Shown here piece after piece: positions 48,690 through 62,360 of a stretch of DNA of 64,000 nt. The DNA lies in contig CM022673.1 of NCBI GenBank assembly GCA_012295275.1, forward strand, positions 20,203,810 to 20,267,809, read 5' to 3'. A program made the translations under genes and the position numbers. The stretch is from Chrysomallon squamiferum (taxonomy: Eukaryota; Mollusca; Gastropoda; Neomphalida; Peltospiridae). How positions within the stretch are numbered: position 1 is the stretch's first letter; each line of letters opens with the position of its first letter. The notes beneath the pieces were generated by a model. It made no database searches. It saw only the letters and a list, made by a program, of their open reading frames with translations, and had not been told where the DNA came from.

Positions 48690-50610
48690 CTTCCGATACC
48701 CATTTCAATCACTGTGATACCCATTGTTGCCAGACATACACTACATGTCTGACATTCTTGTAGTGGTAAAACACTAGGGATGCCCATATATATTGTTGTG
48801 AAACATCCACTACATGTCTGCTGTTGTTGTAGCAGTAACACACTATGGATACACATTTTTCTTGCACTAAATGTCTGACGTAGTTGTAGTGGTAAGGCAC
48901 TAGGGATACCAATATTTATTGTTGTCAGCCATCCTCTACATATCTGTTGATATAATGGTAAACCACCAACCATGCCGTATTTTTTGTTGTCAGACATCGA
49001 CTACATGTCTGCTGTTTTAGTGGTAAAACACGAGTGATACCCATATTTATTGTTGTCACTACAGTAGAGCTGTTGTGATAGTGGTAAAACACTATTGCTA
49101 CCAATATTTATTGTTGTCAGACATCTACTACGTCTTCTGTTGTTGTAGTGGGAAAACACGAGGGATACCCATATTTATTGTTCTCAGACATCCACTACAT
49201 TGTTCTGACACATTTACTACATTACTGAAGTTGTTGTAGTGCTGAACTACTAGCCACACCAAATTTATTATCCTTAGATATCCTCTACATGCATGCTGTT
49301 GTTGTAGTGGTAAAACACAAACCATACCCATATTTATTGTTGTCAGACATCCACTACATGTTTGTGGTTGTTAATATGGTTAAACAGTAGCGATACACAA
49401 TTTTTTTTTTTTTTTTCGGATATCTACTACATGTCTGCTGTTGTTGTAGTGGTGAAACACTAGCGATACCCATATTTATTGTTTCTGGACATACATTACA
49501 TATCTCACGTTCTTGTAGTGGTAAAACCCTAGGGATATCCATATTTATTGTCGTGAGACATCCTCTACTTGTGTGCTATTGTTGTAGTGGTAAAACTCTA
49601 GCCATACCCATCTTTATTGTTGTCAGAGATAAACTACATATCTGCTGATGTTGTAATGGTATAACACTAGGGATACCCATCTTTATTGATGTCAGACATT
49701 GACTGTATGTCTGATGTTGTTGCAGTTGTAAAGCACTAGGGATACCTGTATTCATTGTTGTCAAACATACACTACATGTCTGCTGTTGCTGTAGTGGTAA
49801 AACACTAGTGATACCCATATTTATTGTTGTCAGACACACACTGCATGTCTGCTGTTGTTGTAGTGGTATAACACTAGTGATACCCATATTTATTGTTGTC
49901 AGACATCATCTACATGTCTGTTGTTGTTGTAGTGGTATAACACTAGTGATACCCATATTTATTGTTGTCAGACACACACTGCATGTCTGCTGTTGTTGTA
50001 GTGGTAAAAACTAGTGATACCTATATTTATTGTTGTCAGACACACACTGCATGTCTGCTGTTGTTGTAGTGGTATAACACTAGTGATACCCATATTTATT
50101 GTTGTCAGACATCATCTACATGTCTGTTGTTGTTGTAGTGGTATAACACTAGTGATACCCATATTTATTGTTGTCAGACACACACTGCATGTCTGCTGTT
50201 GTTGTAGTGGTAAAAACTAGTGATACCTATATTTATTGTTGTCAGACATCATCTACATGTCTGTTGTTGTTGTAGTGGTATAACACTAGTGTTACCTATA
50301 TTTATTGTTGTCAGACATCATCTACATGTCTGTTGTTGTTGTAGTGGTATAACACTAGTGATACTCATATTTATTGTTGTCAGACATACACTACATGTCT
50401 GCTGTTGTTGTAGTGGTAAAACACTTGGGATACCCTTATTTGTTGTCAGACATCTAATATGTGTCTGTTGTAAAACACTAGCAATTACATTTTTTAATTG
50501 TTGTTAGACATTGGCCACGTGTCATCTGTTATTATGCTGGTTTGATTATATTTTAATTGTTGTTAGACATTGGTCACATGTCTGGTGTTATTGTAGTTGT
50601 AAAACACTAG
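48690..50610. repeat. 69-bp satellite array (about 28 units)
   Basis: Units follow a GTGATACCCATATTTATTG, TTGTCAGACATC, ACATGTCTGTTGTTG, TAGTGGTAAAACACTA order with a 69-bp period. Because 69 is divisible by three, frames persist: + gives IPIFIVVRHTLHVCCCCSG repeats and minus gives LPLQQQQTCSVCLTTIN repeats. Divergence is high at the left edge and very low in the centre. Coding is unlikely; no start context or flanking exon fits. Confidence 0.93.
49808..50220. repeat. 206-bp higher-order repeat, two near-identical copies
   Basis: Positions 49808-50013 and 50014-50219 appear identical except for one C/T difference (CCCATA versus CCTATA). Each consists of three 69-bp units, the last lacking one base. 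This marks a recent amplification inside the older array. Confidence 0.88.
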
Positions 50611-50639
50611 AACCAGTTAATGACATAGAGTGGGGTATA

Positions 50640-52212
50640 ACTAATTTCTTTTTTTCTTCTTAATACTTTTCCTTTTTCTTTTTTTTTCTCCCCCCCATTC
50701 ATTTCATACACCACATCACTCCATCTGTTTATCACTGGAACTCAGCAATGTAATTTAATGACATTTCCTCAGTCATCTTTGAGCATACATAATCAGGTAT
50801 TCTCCATGTAATACTTCAACCAACATTCCCAGGTCAAGAACACTGGGTGGGTTGGTCCCATCAGGTGAGCAGATGTCCTTGTCACTGAAGGATCCACCCC
50901 ACAAGTCATCATAATACAGTCCTGTGGCTGTGCATTTCTGTTCCTGGAACTTTGACGCAGGACTGCTGTGTTCCCTGATCTCATAGATGCACCCTTTGTA
51001 GATATATGTCATGGTTACAGACAACTCTGATATCAGCATGTCAATCTGGTTGTTATTTGTGTATGGTTACTAATATGCATGTCAGTGTGTGGGTGTGTGT
51101 GCGTGTGTCAGTGTTTATTTGTATTAATGTGTGTCAGTGTTTATGGGTATTAATGTGTGTGAATATATTAACGTATGTGTGTATAGTGATATTTTTCAGT
51201 GGTGATATTAATATGTGTATCAGTGAATGTGTTGACTAATATTTCTGCACTTGGTGTTTATATAAAATGTGTGATACTGTTTATGACCTGATATGTAGCA
51301 GTGTGTGTGTGTGTGTGTGTGTCTGTTAATGAGTGTCAGTGTGTGTGTTACTAATACCTATGCCAGTATTTGTGAGTGTGTATGTGTGTGTATTATGAGC
51401 ATGGCTTTTTTCTGTATGAATGTTTAATAAATTAATATAAAATTTCTGATGTTCAAAAGAAATAATTAGAATTAATAGAATTATAATATAGTTCTTCTTC
51501 TTCTTCTTCTTCTTCTTCTTCATCTTCTTCTTCTTATTATTATTATTTAGTTAAACATTTTGTATCTTTGATAGGAATAATGAAGTCATTTTTCCTGTAG
51601 GGCAGACAGATTATCAGAGATTTAATAGTTTTTACTAACATCTGTTTTACATTAAACTTGCATAATTACATATATTTCCTTTTTTCTAAAATCTTTAAAA
51701 TTATTATTATTATTATTATTTTTTTTTTGAATTTTGATCATTACCACATTTTCCAACTCAGTGATGGTCTGAGCACGAGCAGTGAATGATCAGAAAACTC
51801 TCTGGGATGAAGTCACTGTTCCTGTGGAGCAGCCAGGTCATCACAAATATTTTTTTCCTCTTTCATTTGTTTTATTAATAATCTAATGTGAAAGAAATTA
51901 GTGATACAGTGACAGACAGATATCTCTATGATTGTTAACAAAATAGTTTCAAACTTTATTCATTTTATTCATTCTTAATATTTCAATTATCTTTATAGAA
52001 ATCCATTTCAGTTATAGTTGGCAAAGTAAATAGTGGCTTTCCAAAATTAGCTATAGGACTATAATCACTATTTCTTTCAAGAGACTGATATTTATTTAAC
52101 ATAATTTACTAATAATCAGCACATCTCTACTGAGCACATACTACTAACAACAAGTACAAGCCAGAGTTTACATGTGTGATTCAGGTTTCTGTAAACATGA
52201 CATTTCTGTACA
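50640..52212. other. spacer with diverged repeat copy, TG and TTC microsatellites
   Basis: The stretch 50773-51039 (minus) is an 88-codon frame (YKGCIYEIREHSS, then VLHGEYLIM) related by sequence to 52241-52480 (+). The rest holds TG-rich DNA at 51070-51400 and TTC/TTA tracts at 51490-51550 and 51700-51730. I see no defensible gene. Confidence 0.5.
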
Positions 52213-52240
52213 ATGGATGCACCGTTATTTCTGGTAACAG

Positions 52241-52480
52241 TCTTGCAGGATGAATGCGCTTATGTCGGGGATCCATGGGTGGGGTGCACATACTCAGGAC
52301 TGGTGGAGGCTTGTGAGGTTGCTCCTTCAGTGACGTGGATTGTCTGGGTGACGATGCTGCTGATGGGACATCTTTCCACCTGGTGGGTGACTCCTGTCCA
52401 GTGTTCTTGGACTGGGAATGTTACACATGGGGAATATCTCATCATGGATGTCAACAGATGCTGGGAGTGTCATCAAGTTG
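52241..52480 (+). repeat. diverged inverted partner of 50773-51039
   Basis: Shared blocks in inverted orientation include AGGACTG, CTCCTTCAGTGAC, CTGATGGGAC, CAGTGTTCTTGGAC, CTGGGAATGTT and TGGAGAATA or TGGGGAATA. This suggests an old dispersed element of about 250 bp. A 152-codon + frame over it is not recognised. Confidence 0.55.
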
Positions 52481-53025
52481 CCCTGTTGAATTTCAGTGAT
52501 AAACATGGAAAACACACAAAAACATGCACACACATACTGACATACATATACACAAACAAACAACATGTAACAGACAGACAGAAAAAGAAAGAGAAAAAAA
52601 TGAAAAAGAAAAGAAACAGAAGAAAAAACAAAAAAAAACTTATAAAACACTACCTCTGTTTGTTACAGTGATCAAACTGGAAAAGAGTTTGGTGCAGTCA
52701 ATAATATTGTTTACAGTTTAAATTGTTCATTTTATTTTTATAAGCTTTAATATATTATGGGGAAAACATATAAAATGTATGTGCTGGTTCGACGAGAAAT
52801 TTCTCCCTGGTAAAGCAGTGTGAGTATACACATTACATTTTAACTCATATCATCATTTGTTTTTTAACTCAGGACTGAATATCCTAATTCCAACTGTAGA
52901 AATGTTATTATTGAATATATATAGAAAGGTATATTCTACATAGTATTTTTCAAATGATAAATAACCTTAAAAATAGTAATGATTTTTTTTATATATATAT
53001 TTCGCAAATGATAAAGGGTTAAATA

Positions 53026-53621
53026 CAGGGTGTCCCAAAAGTAACCAACTGCAAACTTAAATAAAATTAGATATTAAAAACAACAAATTTAATCTGTACA
53101 TTTATTATATACAAATGTTCAAAATGTTTACCTTGAACTTCAATACAATCACGACACCTTTTGACAACACTGCGACATACTTTTTGGGGAGCATTTGACA
53201 CACTTCCAGTTACTTCAAATTTGGATACAAGATTGAATATTGTCGATTTACTCAGTACAGGTGTTCTAAAGTTTACTTCCCATCTTTCTTCAAAATGCTT
53301 GTAGCTAGTCATTGCATAGTAATTCTTAACAACGAAGATACATTCGTTTAAATCTAAAGTTCTTCGCTGCATTTTTAAGAGTGAGGATACCATTTCAAGT
53401 CAAACCATGTAGAGTCCAGTAGCGCGCACTAAAACAGAAGTCTCAATCACAAAGAACATTACAATCAGGTAACAAAAATCATTCCAAAGACTACTACTGA
53501 CAGAAGTAAATGAATAGTACAAAAGATGACATAAAATGACATAAAAGATGGAATTAAATTTGTTATTTTTAATATCTAATTTTATTTAAGTTTGTGGTTC
53601 GATTACTTTTAGGACACCCTG
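53026..53621 (-). mobile_element. 596-bp mariner-type element with ~66-bp terminal inverted repeats
   Basis: Both ends read CAGGGTGTCC(C/T)AAAAGTAA inward and stay inverted-repeat over about 66 bp, with few mismatches. TA dinucleotides flank both sides (53024-53025 and 53622-53623), the expected target duplication. Inside, the minus strand encodes KNYYAMTSYKHFEERWEVNF and KFEVTGSVSNAP. This is the helix-turn-helix N-terminus of mariner-like transposases (F-x-x-x-F, K-F-x-x-T-G-S-V). The catalytic domain is missing, so the copy is nonautonomous. Confidence 0.88.
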
Positions 53622-54033
53622 TATATGAATTATTACTTGAAAAATGTTTGCCAAATTTTAAATTAGAGATCAGAGTTACATACTTCGTGTGTCTGTATTC
53701 CTGCTTTTATATATATATATATATAAAATGTTTTTAGATTTGTTATTTTATATGGTGATTTTTATTTATTATATAATTATTTATTTCACATTTTTACTCG
53801 GTTTTAAAAATGTATTTTTTTTAAACAGTTTCATTTTAGAAAACAAATAAAAAATTAATAATAAATAAATAAAATAAAAATTGAAATATGCCATAACAAG
53901 TAAAAACCACAGCTGTTCAGTAGAAAATGTTAATATATATGTATAAAGTCACAATCAGCAAATTTCAACTCTTATAACATTGTTCATTGCCTATGTGAAA
54001 TTAATTAAAAAGATAAAAGAATTGCAAGAAAGA

Positions 54034-54071
<38 letters not shown>

Positions 54072-54929
54072 ACATGTAATAATATAACCCATACATACAT
54101 TGTACAAAATGATGGTAAAGCTATAAATGTTATTATTTAACAAGTTTTTCAGTAAATATGAAAACATATTTTAATAAGAATGTAAACACTGTACTAAGGA
54201 CAGAACAGCAGATATTTTCTTTAAATATTCATTAATATAAATACAGTGATGACAATAATTTTAATTAGAAATGTATTTATAATTTAGACTTATCAAGATT
54301 TAAAAAATTGATTGAAACGATATTTTAAGGATGTGTTACTGACAAATAAACCCCCCCACTCCATGAGCTATTCCAGTCAAGTATCAATATGTTCAGTGAG
54401 AACTGTGGCCAATCAGTCCAGTAGATTACTTATTTTTTGCTTTCTAATATCAGTTTTATCAAGTATCTTCACTGGATTTCCTTCACAAAAATTGAAAAAT
54501 AAGTACTGCCAACCAATACAAATTCTGACTATATAGAAATCTTCTCATTGTATGTTGCTGGTATTTTTATTTATTTATTTAAATTATTTTCTATCACTGT
54601 AGTTGTTCTTAGATATTTCTGAATCTTCTCATTTTAAATTTAATAGAAATAGTCTTATAAGTTGCTGATCAGTGAATTGAGTTTGCTCAGAATCCAAGTT
54701 AAATATGACTTCATTGCTACAGTTATTTCTTAATAATATAAAAGAATTTATCTTTTACAGAAACATTCTTCTAATTCATGTTTATTATTATTATTTCATT
54801 AGAAAATTCCAATTATTCTTTACATTTTAGGTGGGGTTTTTGTGAGTATGTTTTGGGGTTGTTGTTTTTTTCATCCCATCTATGTACAGAATATCATTCT
54901 GGGATGGGGAAATAGACTGTGCATTTCTG

Positions 54930-55310
54930 AAAATTGTCTGTGCTGTTTGCCAGAACTGAAAGTATTTTTCAACTCCAAAAGGTCATATGTTTTTCATGTG
55001 TATTTATACAACTTTGTAAATTCCATAGAAACATTATTCTGTTATATCTTACTGTCCTGATAATTCAGAATATCTTCTCTGTGCTTTTTGCTGAAGATTA
55101 ATGAAAGTATTTCTCAATTCTGTCAGTCATAGGTTATTCTTGCATGTTTATATATCCTTGTAAATTTCATAGAAACTTTCTATTCTTTAGCTTGGTGTCC
55201 TGGGAATTAAGAATAACTGCCCCATCCTGTTTGCCCAGAACTGAAAGTTGAATTTTTTTTTTTGTGAATTCAGAATATCTTCTCTGTGCTGAAAATTAAT
55301 TGAAACATAC
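54930..55310. repeat. diverged ~145-bp tandem repeat
   Basis: Two full units and one truncated unit share GAACTGAAAGTATTTTTCAA-like, CATAGAAAC, TGTCCTG and AATTCAGAATATCTTCTCTG blocks. Divergence is substantial. Confidence 0.6.
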
Positions 55311-55952
55311 TTTTATTATAACTTTTTTTTTTTATAAGTACCTTTCAGTGATTAAGCTCATTGTCTGAGAATTCTCTGTGACTCTTCATAGACTCAAAAA
55401 AAAAGTATTTAGATAACCACTATTCTGACTCATTGTAGATTGTCCTGGAATCACAGGATTCATTATTCATTCTGTTTTAAATTTCCAACTCTTTTGTTTC
55501 ATAGGGCAATATTTTGTCTTCATAAACCAAGATGTCAGTTTTGTTAGGTTACAGGTCAGTAAAACACCCTCTTGTAATCTTGAAAAGTGTTATTCATATG
55601 AAAAAATATATAATTTTTAATTGTGTTTCTCTAAAAAATTCTTAATTTCTGAAAGAAATAATTAAATATTCTGACAGTCATCAAAGTACACCAGTTAACA
55701 ACACACATGCATACATAAAAACACATATACAAACTCACATCGTTTTGTAGAAAGGTGCACATAAGATTCCTTGCAATAACAGCCATATCTTATTTTATTC
55801 TATACAATCTTATTTATACACAATTTCACACACACACAAAAAATAAAAATAAAATAATAATATAAATAACTATTTATTTGTTTATTTATATTTTTTAAAT
55901 TTATTTATTTATTTATTTTTATTTATTTATTTATTTATTTATTTATTTTTTT

Positions 55953-55991
<39 letters not shown>

Positions 55992-56324
55992 TTATTTTTT
56001 TATTTCTTTAATTTTTGTTTATTTATTTATTTTTTTTTCAATTATTGATTAAAATTTGTTTTTTACTTTCTAAAAAATGTTTGCTAAATATACTTAAATC
56101 TTTTGACATGATCAGTTGCTGATTGGCCATAGTATTCTTGTTTTCCTGGCAAAAGTCTTGTAATTCTTTTAATGAAATGTCATGAAATGAATAAATCAGG
56201 CCAAACTGAACTATTTAAACTAATGCCATTAACAACATCTGTTGTTGTATGCACTAATGGCTCTCTATTCCTTGTGGCCTGCCAACTTAACAAGTATGTC
56301 ATCTTTTCCATATGTTAAACAGTA

Positions 56325-56560
56325 CTGTCAGTGATCAGAAAGTGTGACCATAAGAGGCACGTTCCCTTCACTGTCACAGTCACAGTATTTGGCATCATTA
56401 GCCCAACTAATGACTATGACATTCCAGCACTTTCCTGTCACAGTCACACTCTCAGTTCAGAAAGGATGACTATGACACCCACAGGTCAGGACTTTACTGT
56501 CACAGTCACACTGTCAAGCATGCTCCCTTTTCAGTGTCACAGACACTGGTCAGAAAATGA
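56325..56560. repeat. ~63-bp tandem repeat with CTGTCACAGTCACA core
   Basis: CTGTCACAGTCACA recurs near 56371, 56435 and 56497, with a degenerate fourth copy near 56530. Surrounding GATGACTATGACA-like words recur with the same spacing. Confidence 0.7.
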
Positions 56561-56738
56561 ACAGATGACAATTATTATTATTATTATTATTTTAAATATT
56601 TTTATATATTGGCTGACATTTATAAAATATATTCAGTAATAGTTTGTCAATATTATTTCCTTATTAAGATATTTTTATATGCATTTTAATGAATATAACC
56701 ATTATTTACACTATTATTGTATTATAAATGTTTTGTTA

Positions 56739-56780
<42 letters not shown>

Positions 56781-59595
56781 GTTACAGTACATTTTATTGT
56801 TACCTTTTGTTAAATTTATGGTGTCTTTTTGCACCTTATATCCAAAGTTCTTTAAATATATAGGTTTATATTGTTACTGTTAATCAGTACTGTATATCTA
56901 AATGTGTTGGTCAATTTAATTATTATTATTACTTTTTTTTAAACTGATCTTGTGGGGGTTTTTGTATGTTTTTTATTGTGTTTTTTTGTGGGGTTTTTTG
57001 TCAAATGATACTGCATTTGCTGTGGCTGTCAGCACATTTATATTGCTGTTGTTTATAATCACTGTTCACATAAAATATTGTGTGTTTTGTGTCATCTTCA
57101 GTGACTATTTTAAACTGTATTTAATATTACTATAATTAATATTATTTTTGAAACCCAGTATATTTTACAAACAATAGAATTTATATAACTTATGTTAAAT
57201 ATTCTCTGTACTTCTATTTTAACAATCTTAATAGTATTTTTCAGAATATTTTAAACTGATGTTTCATTACTTAATATTATTTTAATTTTATTTAAAACAT
57301 GAGATGAGTTTGAAATGAATATATTTTTTCTTATTAGGAATTGGAAGGTAATAAGAGATAAGAAGTGTTATAATTTGTTCATTGATTAATCGTAAAACTT
57401 TGGAATATAATACAACAAAAAAAACAAAAACAAAAAATAATAATAATAATTAAATTATATGGAAAGAAAATATTATGACAAATATCTTTGAATGTTTATT
57501 TGATCAAATGGAACAGTTAATTTCAGGTCCAGTTCTATTTTACCATGTTCTCGGTTTTTGTTTGCTGTATGGTAAAAAAAAAGACAACAACATCAAAGAA
57601 ATTTTATTCAAGAAACATCTTTGGTTCTTAATATTTATTTCACAGGGCAGTGTGCAAGGGTTTGTAATTCTGACTATTGACATCTGCCAGTTTATTGAAG
57701 ATACTTTACCATAGAGCCTTCTCTGAGTAAAAAGTAAAGTGAATTATGACTACTGGCAGAAGAACCATCTATGGAGACACAAAATGTTTTGGGTTATTCT
57801 GCTAATCGTGACCTATTAGGAGGCATCCAGAAGGAAAAAAATATGGTTACTTATAATGGGAAATGGAAATCTGGCTACTGCTATTTAATTTATAACAATC
57901 ACATCCTTATTTTAATTGGAACCCTTGGCAGGTAAATAATTTATATCTGTTAACTGATTTTATTGCACTTTTCTTCTACCTGTCTCATAGCAGTAAGGGA
58001 TTTGTACTGATTCAGAGTATGACGAAATCTTCATAGAAAAAAAAATGGAATTGGAATAAAAGCTGCCTGGAAAAAACCATTTACCTGGAAGAAATGGCAC
58101 TATGCAGATTTGGGAAAAATAATGACATTTAGTTATTGGTAGTAGGTGAAATCCTTCTTACAAAATCAATTCATAATTGCACCTTAAAAGCACATAAAAA
58201 AAATCAGTGCTGGAATAATAATGATTTAATGTCAGAAATAATATAAACTGTAATTGTTAAATAAATAGTCAGTCAAAACAAATGTAAACCAAAATGTGTG
58301 TGTATATATAATTTGTGTGAGTGTATGGGTGTGCACGCGTGTGTTTGTGTTTGCATGTGTGTACATACATACGTATATATATATATATATACACACATAC
58401 ACACACACACACAAACACACACACACAAACACACACACACACACACACATACACACATACTTAATTCCCTTTGTGTTTGATCATGATAACATAATCAGTT
58501 AAGTCCAGTTTAGAAAAACAATTCATAACTGCTGGTCACAACATCCACTGGAAACTTTATAATAACCAAAACCAAGTGACTGAGTGATGTATTTTTATTA
58601 TATTTTTAAATGTGATAATAATGTGGTAATTGTAATATTAAACTTTGATATGATACTGTGCTTTGTTAAGCCTTTTTTTCCAGTGCATTTTTTCTGTACC
58701 CCATCTTCATAGAAGTAGCACAAGGGTGGTTTATAAGTGGGCAAAATTAGTTTGGTGTTAAAAAGAACTAAGTCTTTGTTTGGAGGGCATCAGAAAGTCA
58801 CTAGATAAATTGGAAGCATATTGAGAAAGTGTTAATCTAAAAAGTATAATCATAAATTATAGCAAATGATGATAATGTAAAAAAAAATGTAGGCATGGTA
58901 ACAGTCATTTAATTAACACTGTGTAATATTATATTACAAAAGATTAACATGGTTGTTGGTTTATTGTGATCCAGAGTTAAAATTCTAGCCAAATGTTTCT
59001 ATTTATTATTCTTTAGCTTGGCTGTTACTTAGTATGAATATAATAATTAATATCTTATATAGCAATAAAAAAAAAAAAATAAAAAAAAAATTTACAAAAT
59101 AAATAAAAGATAAATAAAGAAATAAACAATTTAAGAATAAAAATAAGCTGATGAACAGTTTAACATGTATCATCTACAGAATTAAAGGCTCCACAACACT
59201 TCACACTTTATCTAACTGCTGGTAATTTATATCACTTTGACCTGTGTTACAAACACAAAACTGTAATCAATGTTAATCTTACTGCCAATAAAACACAAAA
59301 ATAAAATCACATGTCTACTTCAGGAACTAACATACTTATACTTTTGATGAAATGCAGTTTATCTTTCATTTTTTTTTTTTTTATCATTTAATTTAATTTC
59401 ATGTCAAAAGGTACAATGCCTTGGAATAAACAAACAAACAAATAAAACCTTTGTGAATTATTAACAACGATATACAGATATTGATTAATTGGTTTGTTTT
59501 CTAACCTATTTAAAATTACCTTTTCAAAAAAAAAAAAAAAAATTAATTTTCAAAATATTTTTTCTATTATTTGTTTATTTATTTATTTTATTTAA

Positions 59596-59626
<31 letters not shown>

Positions 59627-60924
59627 TTTATTATTATTTTTTAACCAAAAATTAAAATAACATCATTGGAATAAAAATAAACCAATACCCTCAGTTTGGG
59701 TTTCTTCAATTTGATTACTTCCCCTTCCTTAATTTTTTATTTCAATAACGTGTTGTTTTATTGTGTTTAATATAGCTATAGGATTATTAGCTTATTGATT
59801 TCATTAAACTAAATAAATAATGTCAGTTGCAGAATTCCATGTGAATTCGGAGTTCTTTGGAAACTAAATTACAGGTTTTATAATATGTTCAGTAAAACTA
59901 ACATCTTCTCAAGCCGTCTTCAAGCAATTTACTCGAGTATCACATGACCGGCATTGGGATGTTGTAAGAATGATATGTTGTAATAATTCTTGTGAAATAT
60001 TCCTTTGTAATTCATTTAACTTTTAAGTTCTATGGTTTATTTTTGTCAATAAGATAGCTGTAATCAATATCAGTTTTTGTAAATGTCACAAGTAATTAGA
60101 TGAAATGTCTTATTTACTGATGTAAACATTACGTGTTATTCAGCAGTCATGAACAAACTGATTTTTTTCAGAATATGTTTGATCGTCCTTTAGTAGGACT
60201 GAAACATTCTGAATGTATATTTTGAATGTCGCTATATTATTGGATATGAAGTAATACATTATATAAATTTTTAATTTTGCAGTAATCAGAAAATATTTTA
60301 ACTTGTAATCATGCAACATTAATAACCAAAATCCAAAAAAATGTTACCTTTATCAGTATCTTTTCACCATGAACTGAAGAAAGAATATTCTTTTATAAAT
60401 CAGCAGTGTGCGGCTATATTATGAAGAAAACACAGACTCTCCTCCAATCACCGAATTCATTCAATAAATAAGTAGAAGTCATCACAAGAGAGAAGAAAAA
60501 AGGCAAATAAATTGATAAGATAAGTATATAAACAAAACTACATCTTTTAACATATGTTTAATAATAATAATAATAATAATAATGATACAGTAGAGTTCAT
60601 TCAAGACAGTAAAAACTGAAAATAACTTACTGATAGTTCATTAGTTGTCTTTAATCTCAATAACTGCTGTAGCTAATGCAGTAGTTTTCCTTTCAAATAT
60701 TGTCAGTTATAGAGAATAAGGTGCACCAGCTATGAAGCAATTGATCCAAATATTCGAACCAGATTGAGCTTGAATCATTGCTTAAAAACTACAGCTGTAT
60801 TTAGTTTTAGTACAAGAAACTGTTGAAAAATAGATTAAGCAGATATAATATTAGTTACAATTTATTTAAACTGTATTAACTCTTTCTATCATAATCTCAA
60901 AAGCAACACAATTCCAGCTGCTGG

Positions 60925-61163
60925 AAAGGAGAAATGACAAGCAGGGACATTATTAAATTAAATGTTTAAAATTTTAAAAATATAAATGGGAAAACCAATA
61001 ATGTTACACTGCCCATGATATTATTGATATTTTGGTGAATTATGCAGTCTTGTTACTGATTTTACACTGTTGTAATGTTTATAATACTTTTATTCTTGTT
61101 TTGTGTGAAAATGTGGCAGACGTGTTAGAGATTAGCTGCTCCAGTATCTTTAACAGACTTGCC
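60925..61163 (+). repeat. 239-bp direct repeat, copy A
   Basis: Matches 62122-62360 over the same length with about three substitutions. Weaker similarity continues for roughly 120 bp to the right. Confidence 0.93.
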
Positions 61164-62121
61164 CGTTATCTGTGGTCTAATTAATCCTGGCAGTGGAAAT
61201 TATTAACAGGTCTGCTGTTTATCTGTTAATAAAGTTAATTTCTTTTAGTTCCTGCTTTGCCAAATTTCCTTTTTCTTGGAGTGGATATCTATTTTAAAAA
61301 GTAAATAGATCAAAGAATAACAAACAAATCAACACACGTTTAGTTTTTGTGAATCCTTCACTGAACTCAGTCAGCAAATATCTGATCATTGTTTCAAGCT
61401 GGTGTGATACATCATCATTCATTTCAAACTGAAATCACTAACGAAAAAACTGTCTTGTAGAACTTGAATTATATTATTATTATTATTATTTAAATATTTT
61501 TAATTATTTCTTATTTTTTACATATTTAATTTCTTGATGCTTTACATTAGAATATAAAAATTTATATAATAATCAATACAGTTCTGTGCAAATAGAAAAT
61601 TTATTTGTATGATTTTTACGAAATAACAGTTCTGTTTTTTTTTTAATTTACAGATACGGGATATAATCACCTTTAGAGTAACATAACTTAGGAAAATTTC
61701 AAAGATATTTCAACAACATGAAAATTATTTGGTTTACTTAATATAAATACCTTTCATCCAAAATAAAAGGTATAAAAAAAAAAAAAAAATGAATGAATGA
61801 ATAAATAAATAATAATCATGTAAAAATATAAAATGAACAAAGTGATGTTCTATTTGTTTTGAATATCATTAGAATTGCTTGATTTATTCTAATAAGATTT
61901 ACATAATCATCTTTATATTTAATTGTAAACATTTGATAATCCTGTGAATGAAAAAGCAAAATGTGTAAATATAAAATTTTTATTTTTAGTTGTTTCCTGA
62001 GAATATTAAGCATAATAACATTTTTATTATTATTTTTATTTTATTATTATTATTTTTTTTAACAGAAACAATGAACCAGTCCTTTCTCAGTCTCAAAAAT
62101 AATCTAATAGTTAGCTCTAGA

Positions 62122-62360
62122 AAAGGAGAAATGACAAGCAGGGATATTATTAAATTAAATGTTTAAAATTTTAAAAATATAAATGGGAAAACCAATAATG
62201 TTACACTGCCCATGATATTATTGATATTTTGGTGAATTATGCAGTCTTGTTACTGATTTTACACTGTTGTAATGTTTAAAATACTTTTATTCTTGTTTTG
62301 TGTGAAAATGTGGCAGATGTGTTAGAGATTAGCTGCTCCAGTATCTTTAACAGACTTGCC
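62122..62360 (+). repeat. 239-bp direct repeat, copy B
   Basis: Second copy of 60925-61163, 1.2 kb downstream in the same orientation. No terminal inverted repeats or coding potential are seen. Confidence 0.93.

Larger units (their letters stand above)
53630..60920. other. AT-rich intergenic sequence, no gene recognised
   Basis: Long stretch of AT-rich DNA with microsatellites: CA at 54040-54068, (ATTT)n at 55860-56040, (TTA)n at 56742-56780 and TG/CA at 58296-58450. Two small tandem repeats are listed separately. Open frames are short, low-complexity or hydrophobic by composition, and none shows a domain. Confidence 0.6.

Noticed and set aside
49576-50507. Repeated Cys-rich small proteins in the 69-bp array
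   Set aside because: Unit length divisible by three keeps frames open in several phases on both strands; there is no flanking gene structure.
54842-55060. Hydrophobic frame as a membrane protein
   Set aside because: Composition follows T-rich sequence and it overlaps a diverged tandem repeat; no domain or conservation signal.
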